38,657 nucleotides of DNA from JANNNF01 sp040385825 (lineage in GTDB: Bacteria; Pseudomonadota; Alphaproteobacteria; Rhodobacterales; Rhodobacteraceae): NCBI GenBank assembly GCA_040385825.1, contig JAZKGQ010000033.1:1-38657 (forward strand), in the 5' to 3' direction. Position 1 is the first letter of the stretch, and each line of letters begins with the position of its first letter. Both the position numbers and the translations under genes were made by a program. This document shows positions 15,655-24,229 of the stretch, in pieces. Under the pieces are notes generated by a model. That model was not told the DNA's origin and did no database searches. It saw nothing but the letters and a program-made list of their open reading frames with translations.

Positions 15655-16413
15655 ATGGCAAACTCAGGCACTCCGCTGGTCGAACTTCGCGACATCTCTA
15701 TCTCCTTCGGCGGCATCAAGGCGGTCGATAACGTGACCGTTGACCTTTACCCCGGCGAGGTGGTGGGCCTTCTGGGCCACAACGGCGCGGGCAAATCGAC
15801 GCTGATCAAATGTCTGTCCGGGGCCTACAAGGCCGACAGCGGCGACATTCTGATCAATGGTCAGAAGGTCGAGATCAACAATCCCCGCGACGCCCGCACG
15901 CAGAACATCGAAACGATCTATCAGACGCTGGCCCTGGCCGACAACCTTGATGCGGCCTCGAACCTGTTTCTGGGGCGTGAACTGGTCGGGCGCGGCGGCT
16001 TTGTGGACGATTCCGCGATGGAGGCCGAAACCCGCAAGATCATGAAGCGGCTGAACCCCAACTTCCGCAAGTTCAGCGTTCCGGTATCGGCCCTGTCGGG
16101 CGGGCAGCGCCAGTCGGTGGCCATCGCGCGGGCGGTGTATTTCAACGCGAAAATCCTGATCATGGACGAACCCACCGCCGCCCTTGGCCCGCATGAAACC
16201 CAGATGGTGTCGGACCTCATTCAGGAGCTGAAGGCCCAGGGTCTGGGCATTTTCCTGATCGAGCATGACATCCACAACGTGATGAAGCTGTGCGACCGTG
16301 CATCTGTGATGAAGAACGGCCAGTTGGTCGGCACGGTGAACGTGAATGAAGTCACCGACGAAGACATCCTTGGCATGATCATCCTTGGCAAGAAACCGGC
16401 AAAGGCTGCGTGA
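15655..16413 (+). CDS. xylG: Xylose ABC transporter ATPase, single-domain form
   Basis: A 252-residue ATPase with Walker A GHNGAGKST near 40-48, signature LSGGQRQSVAIARA, Walker B ILIMDEPTAAL and the switch histidine in LIEHD. Only one nucleotide-binding domain is present, whereas Escherichia coli XylG has two fused copies (about 513 residues). The single-domain form would work as a homodimer. The ATG at 15655 has a strong GAGGGGGAA site; a GTG at 15640 overlapping the xylH stop is less likely. Its stop overlaps the xylB start by one base. Confidence 0.9.
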   Translation: MANSGTPLVELRDISISFGGIKAVDNVTVDLYPGEVVGLLGHNGAGKSTLIKCLSGAYKADSGDILINGQKVEINNPRDARTQNIETIYQTLALADNLDAASNLFLGRELVGRGGFVDDSAMEAETRKIMKRLNPNFRKFSVPVSALSGGQRQSVAIARAVYFNAKILIMDEPTAALGPHETQMVSDLIQELKAQGLGIFLIEHDIHNVMKLCDRASVMKNGQLVGTVNVNEVTDEDILGMIILGKKPAKAA

Positions 16414-17849
16414 TGTACATTGGGCTTGATCTGGGAACGTCCGGTCTGAAGGGCGTTCTCATCGACGATACACAGCGCGTGCTGGCCGAGGCGACAGCGC
16501 CCCTGACCGTGCAGCGCCCGCAGGAAGGCTGGTCGGAACAATCGCCGTCCGACTGGATCAGGGCGGCGGAATCGGTGCTGGATGCGCTGTCGGCGCAGGG
16601 GTTCGGGGCCGTCAAGGGCATTGGCCTGTCCGGTCACATGCACGGGGCAACCCTGCTGGACGCCGCCGATCAGGTGCTGCGGCCCTGCATCCTGTGGAAT
16701 GACACCCGCAGCCATGTTGAAGCTGCCGAGTTGGACGACGACCCGATGTTCCGCCGCATCACCGGCAACATCGTGTTTCCGGGCTTTACCGCGCCGAAAC
16801 TGGTCTGGGTGCAGCGGCATGAACCGCAGGTATGGGCGCGCGTCGCCAAGATCCTGCTGCCGAAGGATTATCTGCGCCTCTGGCTGACCGGCGACCATGT
16901 GGCCGAAATGTCCGATGCGGCAGGCACGTCCTGGCTGGATACCGGGGCGCGCGACTGGTCGGATGGCCTTTTGTCGGCCACCGGCCTGACCCGTGCCCAG
17001 ATGCCCCGGTTGGTGGAAGGGTCCGAAGCCTCCGGCACCCTGCGCGCCGAACTGGCGTCCCGATGGGGCCTTGGGCGGGACGTGATCGTGGCAGGCGGGG
17101 GCGGCGACAATGCCGCCGCTGCCGTGGGTGTGGGCGTGGTTCGCGCGGGCGAGGCGTTCGTGTCGCTTGGCACCAGCGGCGTGCTCTTTGCCGCCAATGA
17201 CGGCTATCAGCCCGATCCCGCCACTGCCGTTCACACCTTCTGCCACGCCCTGCCCGGAACCTGGCACCAGATGGGGGTGATCCTTGCCGCGTCCGATGCG
17301 CTGAACTGGTACGCCCAGCTGGTGGGGCAGGATGCCGCCACCCTGACGGGTGAGCTCGGGCCCCTGCAAGCCCCGGCCAAGACCACCTTCCTGCCCTATC
17401 TGGGCGGCGAGCGCACGCCGCTGAACTCTGCCGCCATCCGGGGTGCGTTCACGGGCCTCGAACACGCCACCGACCGCGCCGCGGGCACGCGCGCCGTGCT
17501 GGAAGGCGTCGCCTTCGCCTTTCGTGACAGCCGCGATGCACTGGCAGCCACCGGCACCAAGCTGACCCATGTGCTGGCGGTTGGCGGCGGGGCCAAGTCC
17601 GACTACTGGCTGCGCGCCATCGCCACCGCCCTGAACTGCCCGATCCAATTGCCCGTCGCGGGGGATTTTGGCGGCGCGTTCGGTGCCGCCCGTCTGGCCA
17701 TCATGGCCGCCACCGGGGCGGGGGCAGAGATTGCCACCCTGCCCAGGATCGCCCGCCAGATCGACCCCGATCTGGCCCTGACTGACGCGTTCGATGCGGG
17801 CCATGCCCGCTACCGCGCCGCCCAAACCGCTATAAAGGCCCTGACATGA
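16413..17849 (+). CDS. xylB: Xylulokinase
   Basis: A 478-residue FGGY-family kinase that phosphorylates D-xylulose. The N-terminus MYIGLDLGTSGLKG holds the phosphate-binding loop; GLSGHMHG, ILWNDTRSHVEA and the C-terminal VGGGAKSDYWLRAIATALN are characteristic of xylulokinases. Length is normal for the family (about 480-490). The ATG was preferred to the adjacent GTG; it overlaps the xylG stop by one base, and the gene's own stop overlaps xylA by four, so the three are translationally coupled. Confidence 0.95.
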   Translation: MYIGLDLGTSGLKGVLIDDTQRVLAEATAPLTVQRPQEGWSEQSPSDWIRAAESVLDALSAQGFGAVKGIGLSGHMHGATLLDAADQVLRPCILWNDTRSHVEAAELDDDPMFRRITGNIVFPGFTAPKLVWVQRHEPQVWARVAKILLPKDYLRLWLTGDHVAEMSDAAGTSWLDTGARDWSDGLLSATGLTRAQMPRLVEGSEASGTLRAELASRWGLGRDVIVAGGGGDNAAAAVGVGVVRAGEAFVSLGTSGVLFAANDGYQPDPATAVHTFCHALPGTWHQMGVILAASDALNWYAQLVGQDAATLTGELGPLQAPAKTTFLPYLGGERTPLNSAAIRGAFTGLEHATDRAAGTRAVLEGVAFAFRDSRDALAATGTKLTHVLAVGGGAKSDYWLRAIATALNCPIQLPVAGDFGGAFGAARLAIMAATGAGAEIATLPRIARQIDPDLALTDAFDAGHARYRAAQTAIKALT

Positions 17850-19147
17850 CCGATTTTTTCCAAGGCATCCCCGCAATCAAGTTCGAGGGCACCGCCAGCA
17901 CTAACGAATTTGCCTTCCGCCACTACAACCCCGATGAAGTCATTCTGGGCAAGCGGATGGAAGATCACCTGCGCTTTGCCGTCGCCTACTGGCATTCCTT
18001 CGCATGGCCGGGCGGCGACCCCTTTGGCGGTCAGACCTTTGACCGCCCGTGGTTTGGCGAGACGATGGCGCTTGCCCGCCTGAAGGCCGATGTGGCGTTC
18101 GAGATGTTCGATATCCTCGGCACGCCGTTCTATGCCTTCCACGACGCCGACATGCGCCCCGAAGGTGCGACCTTTGCCGAATCCAAGCGCAATCTGGACG
18201 AGATGGTCGAGTATCTGGCGCAAAAGCAGGAAGGCCATAAGGCCAAACTGCTGTGGGGCACGGCGAACATGTTCTCGCACAGGCGCTGGATGTCGGGCGC
18301 CGCCACCAACCCCGACCCCGATGTCTACGCCTATGCCGCCGCCACCGTGCAGGCGAACATGGATGCGACGCACAAGCTGGGCGGGCAGAACTATGTCTTG
18401 TGGGGCGGCCGCGAAGGCTATGAAACCCTGCTGAACACCGACCTTGCGGCAGAACGCAAACACGCAGGGCGGTTCTTGCAGCAAGTCGTTGAATACAAAC
18501 ACAAGATCGGCTTCAAGGGCGCGATCCTGATTGAACCAAAACCGCAGGAACCGTCCAAGCACCAGTACGATTACGACGTGGCCACCGTCTACGGCTTCCT
18601 CAAGGAATTCGGGTTGGAAAAGGAAGTTCAGACCAATATCGAACAGGGCCACGCCATTCTTGCAGGCCATTCCTTCGAGCATGAAATCGCCCTTGCCGCC
18701 GCGCTTGGCATCTTTGGGTCGATCGACATGAACCGGAACGACTATCAGTCCGGCTGGGATACCGACCAGTTCCCGAACAACCATGCCGAAAAGGCGGTGG
18801 CCTTCTATGAAATCCTGAAAGCAGGCGGTTTCACAACCGGCGGCGTCAACTTTGACGCCAAGATCCGCCGTCAGTCGCTGGACCCCGCCGATCTGATCCT
18901 TGCCCATGTCGGCGGGATGGACACCTGCGCCCGCGCCCTGAAAGCCGCAGCAAGCCTGATGGACAGCGGCGAGATGGAGGCCGCGAAAGCCGACCGTTAC
19001 GCCGGGTGGCAGACCCCCGCCGCGCAAGCCATGCTGAAAGGCAGCCTGGAACAGGCCGCCGCCCGCGTGACCGCCGAAGGGCTGGAACCGCAGCCGAAAT
19101 CGGGCCGTCAGGAACGGCTGGAAAACATGTGGAACAAATACGTCTGA
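17846..19147 (+). CDS. xylA: Xylose isomerase
   Basis: A 433-residue enzyme converting D-xylose to D-xylulose with two divalent metals. Diagnostic segments include HSFAWPGGDPFGG, CFHD-type FYAFHDADMRPEG (active-site His), LLWGTANMFSHRRWMSGAATNPD, EPKPQEPSKHQYDYD (metal-binding Glu and the catalytic Lys region) and GSIDMNRNDYQSGWDTDQFP. The length fits the class II (about 440-residue) isomerases. The ATGA overlap with xylB and the 10-nt gap to the next gene put it in the middle of a long operon. Confidence 0.97.
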   Translation: MTDFFQGIPAIKFEGTASTNEFAFRHYNPDEVILGKRMEDHLRFAVAYWHSFAWPGGDPFGGQTFDRPWFGETMALARLKADVAFEMFDILGTPFYAFHDADMRPEGATFAESKRNLDEMVEYLAQKQEGHKAKLLWGTANMFSHRRWMSGAATNPDPDVYAYAAATVQANMDATHKLGGQNYVLWGGREGYETLLNTDLAAERKHAGRFLQQVVEYKHKIGFKGAILIEPKPQEPSKHQYDYDVATVYGFLKEFGLEKEVQTNIEQGHAILAGHSFEHEIALAAALGIFGSIDMNRNDYQSGWDTDQFPNNHAEKAVAFYEILKAGGFTTGGVNFDAKIRRQSLDPADLILAHVGGMDTCARALKAAASLMDSGEMEAAKADRYAGWQTPAAQAMLKGSLEQAAARVTAEGLEPQPKSGRQERLENMWNKYV

Positions 19148-19157
19148 GGAGACTGCC

Positions 19158-20474
19158 ATGCTGAACCGCCGCCGTGTTCTGGGACTTGCCGCTGCCGCCT
19201 TGTCGGTGTCTGCCCTGCCCGCGGTGGCGGCTTCGCCCCCCGCCAACCCGACCGGGGTGATGACCCAGTGGTATCGCCTTGTGCTGGAACTGATCCGCCA
19301 CACCGCGACGCAGACGCCGCCCGTCGCCAGCCGTGCGATGGCCTATGTGGGGGTCACGATTTACGAATCCCTCGCCACCGGCAACCCGGCGATGACCACA
19401 CTGGCCGGGCAGTTGAACGACCTGACGCCGACCCCCACCCGCCCCGATGCCCTGCATGACGAGGCTTTGGTGGTGCATGGCGCGATGACAGCCGCCATCC
19501 GGCATTTCTTTGGCAACACCGGCCCCACCGGCCAGCGCGCGATGAACGCGGTGGAACGCCAGTTGACCGCTGATCTGACCGCCGGCCTGCCCGCCGATGT
19601 GGTGGACCGCAGCCTGGCCCATGGGCAGGCGGTGGCCGCACATATCATCGCCTGGGCCGCCACGGACGGCGGGGCCAATGTCGAAAACATGGGCTTCCCG
19701 CTGAACTGGACGCTGACGCAAGGCCCCTCGCACTGGGTTCCGACCAGCAAGGTGGCGCTGCAACAGGCCCCGCTGCTGCCCGACTGGGGCAAGAACCGAC
19801 CCTTCGCTATGCCCAAAGGCATGGATATGGCCTGCGGCCTGCCCGCCCCGCCGGAATACAGCGAAGACCCGGCCTCGGAATTCTTCCTTCAGGCCAAAGA
19901 GGTTTACGACACCAGCCTGGCCCTGACCGACCAGCAAAAGGCCATCGCGCGGTTCTGGTCGGATGATCCGATGCTGTCCTCGACCCCGCCGGGCCATTGG
20001 CTCTACATCGTCGTGGACTTGATCAAGACCACCGGGATGGAAGCCCCCCGCGCCGCCGATCTGCTGGCCCGTATCGGCGTCTCTGTGGCCGATGCCTTCA
20101 TCGCCTGCTGGGCCAGCAAGGTGCGATATGATCTGCTGCGCCCGATCACCTATATCAAGCGGGTGATCGATCCCAAATGGGAACCCCTGCTGAACACGCC
20201 GCCCTTCCCGGAATACCCTTCGGGCCATTCCACCCAATCGGGGGCGGCCGCCGTGGTGCTGACCGCGTTCTTCGGCGAGGGGTACAGCTTTCTCGACACC
20301 ACCAACGCCGATGAGGGCATGAAAGGCCGCGACTATCCGTCCTTCATGGCCGCCGCCGAAGAAGCCGGGATTTCCCGCCTGTACGGCGGCATCCATTTCC
20401 GCGCCGCCATCGAGGCCGGCTTGCGCCAGGGCTATTGCACCGGTGCCTATACTGTCGCGTTGAGGACATTGTGA
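19158..20474 (+). CDS. Tat-exported vanadium-dependent haloperoxidase/PAP2-like protein
   Basis: A 438-residue protein. The N-terminus MLNRRRVLGLAAAAL is a twin-arginine-type signal ending near AVA-AS. The C-terminal half carries the acid phosphatase/haloperoxidase signature: K321 with R328-P329 (K-x6-RP), PSGH at 354-357, and SR at 406-407 with GxH ending at 413. The Asp usually found four residues after that His is Ala here. Members either oxidise halides with vanadate or hydrolyse phosphate esters; which applies cannot be read from the sequence. It starts 10 nt after xylA with an AGGAG site, so it is part of the xylose transcription unit, and its stop overlaps the next gene. Confidence 0.8.
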   Translation: MLNRRRVLGLAAAALSVSALPAVAASPPANPTGVMTQWYRLVLELIRHTATQTPPVASRAMAYVGVTIYESLATGNPAMTTLAGQLNDLTPTPTRPDALHDEALVVHGAMTAAIRHFFGNTGPTGQRAMNAVERQLTADLTAGLPADVVDRSLAHGQAVAAHIIAWAATDGGANVENMGFPLNWTLTQGPSHWVPTSKVALQQAPLLPDWGKNRPFAMPKGMDMACGLPAPPEYSEDPASEFFLQAKEVYDTSLALTDQQKAIARFWSDDPMLSSTPPGHWLYIVVDLIKTTGMEAPRAADLLARIGVSVADAFIACWASKVRYDLLRPITYIKRVIDPKWEPLLNTPPFPEYPSGHSTQSGAAAVVLTAFFGEGYSFLDTTNADEGMKGRDYPSFMAAAEEAGISRLYGGIHFRAAIEAGLRQGYCTGAYTVALRTL

Positions 20475-22012
20475 TGCGCACCGCCCTGATCCTGTCGCTA
20501 CTTGCCAGCCCCGCCACCGCCCAGACCATCCCCCTGTTCGCGGACGAAACCGCCAGCTCCGGCCTGACCCACAGCTTTACCGGCGAATGGGAACAGATCG
20601 TCGGCGGCGGCGTCGCCACCTTTGACTGCAACGGCGACGCCAGGCCCGAAATGCTGCTGGCGGGCGGCACCGCCCCCGCCAGCCTGTGGCTGAACGCCAG
20701 CACGGCAGATGCGCTGACCTTCACCAAAGCGGAAAGCGGGGCCGAACTGACCGAAGTGGCCGGGGCCTATGCGCTGGACGTGGACAGCGACGGCATCACC
20801 GACCTTGCCCTGCTGCGGGTCGGCGAAGACGTTCTGATGCGCGGCTTGGGGGATTGCAAATTCGCCCGCGCGAATGAGGATTGGGGGTTCAGCGGCGGCG
20901 ACGCTTGGTCCACCGCCTTTGCCGCCATGTGGGAAAAGGGCGCCACCCTGCCCACTCTTGCCATCGGAACCTACATCGACCGCAAGGAAGAAGCCTTTCC
21001 CTGGGGCAACTGCACCGACAACAGCCTCTACCGCGCGGCAGAGGGCAAATATACTGCGCCATTCCCGCTGAAACCCAGCTTCTGCGCCCTGTCGATGCTG
21101 TTCACCGACTGGAACCGGTCTGGCACACCGTCGCTGCGGGTGTCCAACGACCGCGAATATTACAAGGGGGGCCAAGAACAGTTGTGGCACGTCACCCCCG
21201 GTGCCGACCCCACCCCCTACACCGACAAGGAAGGCTGGGCGCGCCTGCGCATCTGGGGCATGGGCATCGCCAGCCGCGACATCAACGGCGACACCTATCC
21301 GGATTACTTCCTGACCAGCATGGCCGACAACAAGCTGCAAAGCCTGGCCAACACTGATGCTGCCGCTGGCCCCCTCGTGCCGAAATACGCCGATATCGCC
21401 TTTGCCAAGGGGGTAACGGCGCATCGCCCCTATACCGGGCCGGACCTGAAACCCTCGACCGGCTGGCACGCCCAGTTTGGCGATGTGAACAACGATGCCC
21501 TGCCCGATCTGTTCGTGGCCAAGGGCAATGTCTGGGAAATGCCGGACTTTGCCATGCAAGACCCCAACAACCTGCTGCTGCAAACCGCCGAGGGCAAATT
21601 CGTCGAATCCGGCGACAAGGCCGGTGTCGCGTCAATGTTGCAGGGCCGCGGGGCGGCTTTGACCGATTTCAATGCCGATGGCGCGGTCGATCTGGTGGTG
21701 GTCAACCGCAACGGCCCGACCGAGCTTTGGCGCAACAGCGGCCCTGTCGCCAACTGGATAACCGTCGATCTGGACCAGCCCGCCCCGAATGTCGATGCCA
21801 TCGGGTCCTGGATCGAGGTCCGCATCGGCGAGGCCATCCAGCGGCAGGAAATCACCGTCGGCGGCGGCCATGCGGGCGGCACCTACGGCCCCGCGCATTT
21901 CGGGCTTGGCACGGCCACCAAGGCCGAGGTCCGGGTGATCTGGCCCGATGGCACGGCAAGCGACTGGCAAACCCTGCCCGCCAACGCGCCCGCCACAATC
22001 AGCCGCCCCTGA
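20474..22012 (+). CDS. Secreted FG-GAP/CRTAC1-family protein with ASPIC/UnbV-like end
   Basis: A 512-residue protein with a short signal peptide (about 1-16, ending ATA-QT). At least five FG-GAP/VCBS-type calcium-binding-like loops are visible: FDCNGDARPE, LDVDSDGITDLAL, RDINGDTYPDYFL, GDVNNDALPDLFV and TDFNADGAVDLVV. The C-terminal 100 or so residues (NWITVDLDQP to the end) resemble the ASPIC/UnbV domain of CRTAC1-like proteins. Such beta-propellers usually bind partners outside the cytoplasm. The start ATG shares one base with the stop of the haloperoxidase-like gene, and the pairing of these two families recurs in bacteria as far as I recall, pointing to a joint function. The substrate is unknown. 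Confidence 0.8.
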   Translation: MRTALILSLLASPATAQTIPLFADETASSGLTHSFTGEWEQIVGGGVATFDCNGDARPEMLLAGGTAPASLWLNASTADALTFTKAESGAELTEVAGAYALDVDSDGITDLALLRVGEDVLMRGLGDCKFARANEDWGFSGGDAWSTAFAAMWEKGATLPTLAIGTYIDRKEEAFPWGNCTDNSLYRAAEGKYTAPFPLKPSFCALSMLFTDWNRSGTPSLRVSNDREYYKGGQEQLWHVTPGADPTPYTDKEGWARLRIWGMGIASRDINGDTYPDYFLTSMADNKLQSLANTDAAAGPLVPKYADIAFAKGVTAHRPYTGPDLKPSTGWHAQFGDVNNDALPDLFVAKGNVWEMPDFAMQDPNNLLLQTAEGKFVESGDKAGVASMLQGRGAALTDFNADGAVDLVVVNRNGPTELWRNSGPVANWITVDLDQPAPNVDAIGSWIEVRIGEAIQRQEITVGGGHAGGTYGPAHFGLGTATKAEVRVIWPDGTASDWQTLPANAPATISRP

Positions 22013-22026
22013 TTTCACAGTGGCCC

Positions 22027-22063
22027 AAATATCCTCGGGGGTCCGGGGGCAGACAGCCCCCGG
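22027..22063. repeat. AAATATCC-led hairpin element, copy 3 (divergent type)
   Basis: AAATATCC (22027-22034) is followed by TCGGGGGT and a 7-bp hairpin CCGGGGG/CCCCCGG (22043-22049 with 22057-22063) with loop CAGACAG. It lies 15 nt after the CRTAC1-like stop, between convergent genes, and shares the AAATATCC lead and G-rich hairpin layout with copies 1 and 2, though the hairpin sequence differs. Likely acts as a terminator for the long xylose transcript. Confidence 0.6.
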
Positions 22064-22068
22064 CGATT

Positions 22069-22899
22069 TCACCCGGCGCGCGGCCCGGATGGCGCGCTCA
22101 GTTCGGCATTCACCGCAGCCCCCAGAAGCACGGTCCAGACGCTCAGGTACAGCCACATCAGCAGCGCGATCACTGCACCGATCGACCCGTAAATCCGGTT
22201 GTAGCTGTTGAAATTCGCCAGATACGCGGAAAAGGCAATCGACACGCCGGCCCAGGCCAGCGCCGCAATCACCGTGCCGGGGCTGACCCAGGGGTCGCGC
22301 ATCGCCCCCACATTCGGCCCATAGCGGTACAGGATGCCCAGACAGGTCAGCACCAGCAGGAACATGGCCCCCCAGGGCAGATAGGTCAGCAGCACCGCCT
22401 CTACCGCGCCAAGCGAGAACAGGTTCAGCACCAGCGGCACCACCACAACCGTACACAGCGCCACGATGAACGCCACGATCAGCGCCGCCGTCATGGCAAA
22501 ATCCACCGCCCAACCCCACAGCCAGGACCGGGGCTGCGCGCGATGGACCACATCCATCCCCTGGATCAGCGCCGCCACACCGGCCCGCGCCGAATACAGC
22601 GCAATCGCCAGCGACAGGCCGGTGGCCCAGCCCAGCCGCGCCCGCGGCGTCTGCATCAGGCCCACCACCTGATCATGCAGCAGCTTGGCCACATCGGTCG
22701 GCAAGAACCGCTCGGCCACCGCCAGATAGCCGCTGATCACGGCAGGATCGGCCACCATGCTCCAGATCGAAACGGTGGCGGTCAGGCCGGGAAACACGGC
22801 GAACATGGCGTAGAAGGCCACCCCGGCGGCAATCAGCCCGAAATGGCTGTCGCCCATCCGGCCCCAGACGGCCCCACCAAACCGCCACATGCCCCGCAT
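22069..22899 (-). CDS. YihY/BrkB family inner-membrane protein
   Basis: A 276-residue membrane protein with about six hydrophobic helices. Family landmarks are the N-terminal GLIAAGVAFYAMFAVFPGLTA, the central TPRARLGWATGLSLAIALYSARAGVAALI, and the C-terminal NRIYGSIGAVIALLMWLYLS motif. YihY/BrkB proteins were once labelled ribonuclease BN in error; their biochemical role is unsettled, with some linked to envelope or serum resistance. It faces the xylose operon end and is divergent from the aldo/keto reductase. Confidence 0.93.
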   Translation of the reverse strand: MRGMWRFGGAVWGRMGDSHFGLIAAGVAFYAMFAVFPGLTATVSIWSMVADPAVISGYLAVAERFLPTDVAKLLHDQVVGLMQTPRARLGWATGLSLAIALYSARAGVAALIQGMDVVHRAQPRSWLWGWAVDFAMTAALIVAFIVALCTVVVVPLVLNLFSLGAVEAVLLTYLPWGAMFLLVLTCLGILYRYGPNVGAMRDPWVSPGTVIAALAWAGVSIAFSAYLANFNSYNRIYGSIGAVIALLMWLYLSVWTVLLGAAVNAELSAPSGPRAG

Positions 22900-23035
22900 T
22901 GCCGCCCTTTCCGCATCCCCGATGCGCTGATCTTAGCCCGCCCGCCCCGATCTGCCAGCGCAATCGCAGAGGCAGCCCCTGACTTCCCGCCACCGCCGCG
23001 CTATGTTGCGCCAAAGACCAAACCCCGAGGACGCA

Positions 23036-24064
23036 ATGCCCTATACCCCTGCCGACACCCGCTATGACACCATGGCCTACCGCCGCTGTGGCACCTCGGG
23101 CCTGATGCTGCCCGCCATCAGCCTTGGCCTGTGGCACAACTTCGGCCACGACACTCCGCATGAGGTCAAACGCGCCATCTGCCAGACGGCCTTCGACCTT
23201 GGCATCACCCATTTCGATCTTGCCAACAACTATGGCCCCCCACCCGGTTCCGCCGAGGAAGCATTTGGCGAGATCCTGAAAACCGATTTCCGCAGCCACC
23301 GGGATGAGCTGATCATCTCCTCCAAGGCCGGCTACCGGATGTGGGATGGCCCTTACGGCGAATGGGGCAGCCGCAAGAACCTGATCGCGTCCTGTGACCA
23401 AAGCCTGAAACGCATGGGGCTGGAGTATGTCGACATCTTCTATTCCCACCGCGTCGACCCCGACACCCCGCTGGAAGAAACCATGCAGGCGCTGGACCAT
23501 ATCGTGCGGTCTGGCCGGGCGCTGTATGTGGGGATCTCCAGCTACAATTCGGCCCGCACGCGCGAAGCCCATGCCATCCTGAAATCGCTTGGCACGCCCT
23601 TGCTGATCCACCAGCCCAGCTATTCCATCCTGAACCGTTGGGTCGAAACCGATGGGCTGAAGGACACGCTGGCCGATCTGGGTGTGGGGTCCATCGCCTT
23701 TACCCCCTTGGCGCAAGGCATCCTGACCAAGAAATACCTGCGCGGCATCCCCGACGGATCGCGCGCCGCACAGGGCAAAAGCCTGGACCCCGCCACCATC
23801 ACCGACCGCGCCCTGGCATCCGTCCGCGCGCTGGACGACATGGCACAGGCACGCGGCCAGACCCTGGCGCAGATGGCGCTGGCCTGGGTGCTGCGCAACG
23901 GCGGCATCACCACCGCCCTGATCGGTGCCTCCAGACCCGAACAGGTCACTGACTGCGCCGGGGCCATCGCCAACCTGACCTTCACCGCAGACGAGCTGAC
24001 CCGCATCGACGCGATATCCGAAGAAAAGGACATCAACCTCTGGGCAAAGTCCTCCTCCGACTGA
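23036..24064 (+). CDS. Aldo/keto reductase, YghZ/Gpr-like
   Basis: A 342-residue protein close to E. coli YghZ (346 residues), an L-glyceraldehyde 3-phosphate and general aldehyde reductase. The catalytic tetrad is visible: Asp and Tyr in HFDLANNYGPPPGSAEE, Lys in IISSKAGYRMWDGPYGEWGS, His in IFYSHRVDPDTPLEETM. The C-terminal GASRPEQV segment binds NADPH phosphate. The ATG at 23036 follows a GAGG site; the frame opens 11 codons earlier without conserved sequence. Monocistronic, ending at a convergent hairpin region. Confidence 0.92.
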   Translation: MPYTPADTRYDTMAYRRCGTSGLMLPAISLGLWHNFGHDTPHEVKRAICQTAFDLGITHFDLANNYGPPPGSAEEAFGEILKTDFRSHRDELIISSKAGYRMWDGPYGEWGSRKNLIASCDQSLKRMGLEYVDIFYSHRVDPDTPLEETMQALDHIVRSGRALYVGISSYNSARTREAHAILKSLGTPLLIHQPSYSILNRWVETDGLKDTLADLGVGSIAFTPLAQGILTKKYLRGIPDGSRAAQGKSLDPATITDRALASVRALDDMAQARGQTLAQMALAWVLRNGGITTALIGASRPEQVTDCAGAIANLTFTADELTRIDAISEEKDINLWAKSSSD

Positions 24065-24103
24065 CCCCCTAAAACTTGACTGAAACTTGCATCCTCTGTG
24101 CCC

Positions 24104-24168
24104 AAATATCCCACAGGGGGAGACAGATTGGCGGCCGCCAATCTGTCGTGGGGGACGTGAAGTCCCCC
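24104..24168. repeat. AAATATCC-led double-hairpin element, copy 2
   Basis: The flanks AAATATCCCACAGGGGG and GTGGGGGACGTGAAGTCCCCC are identical to copy 1. Between them is a 26-nt perfect palindrome (24122-24147) beginning GACAGATTGG, unrelated in sequence to the palindrome in copy 1. The conserved right part folds as GGGGGAC/GTCCCCC. It fills a gap between convergent genes. Confidence 0.78.
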
Positions 24169-24191
24169 GGCGTTGGTAAGAAATGCCCGTC

Positions 24192-24226
24192 GCCGGGCGG
24201 GGGGGACGTGACGCCCCCCGCCCGGC
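24192..24226. terminator. Strong GC hairpin at the end of the SARP-type regulator gene
   Basis: A perfect 13-bp stem (24192-24204 with 24214-24226) with a 9-nt loop containing GACGTGAC, the same loop core as the conserved hairpin of the neighbouring repeat element. It ends 4 nt before the regulator stop codon and probably terminates transcription from either side. Confidence 0.6.
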
Positions 24227-24229
24227 TGG

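Noticed and set aside
16221..17876. 551-codon minus-strand frame opposite xylB
   Set aside because: It is an exact shadow of xylB, with Gly/Arg/His-rich sequence and no motif or ribosome site.
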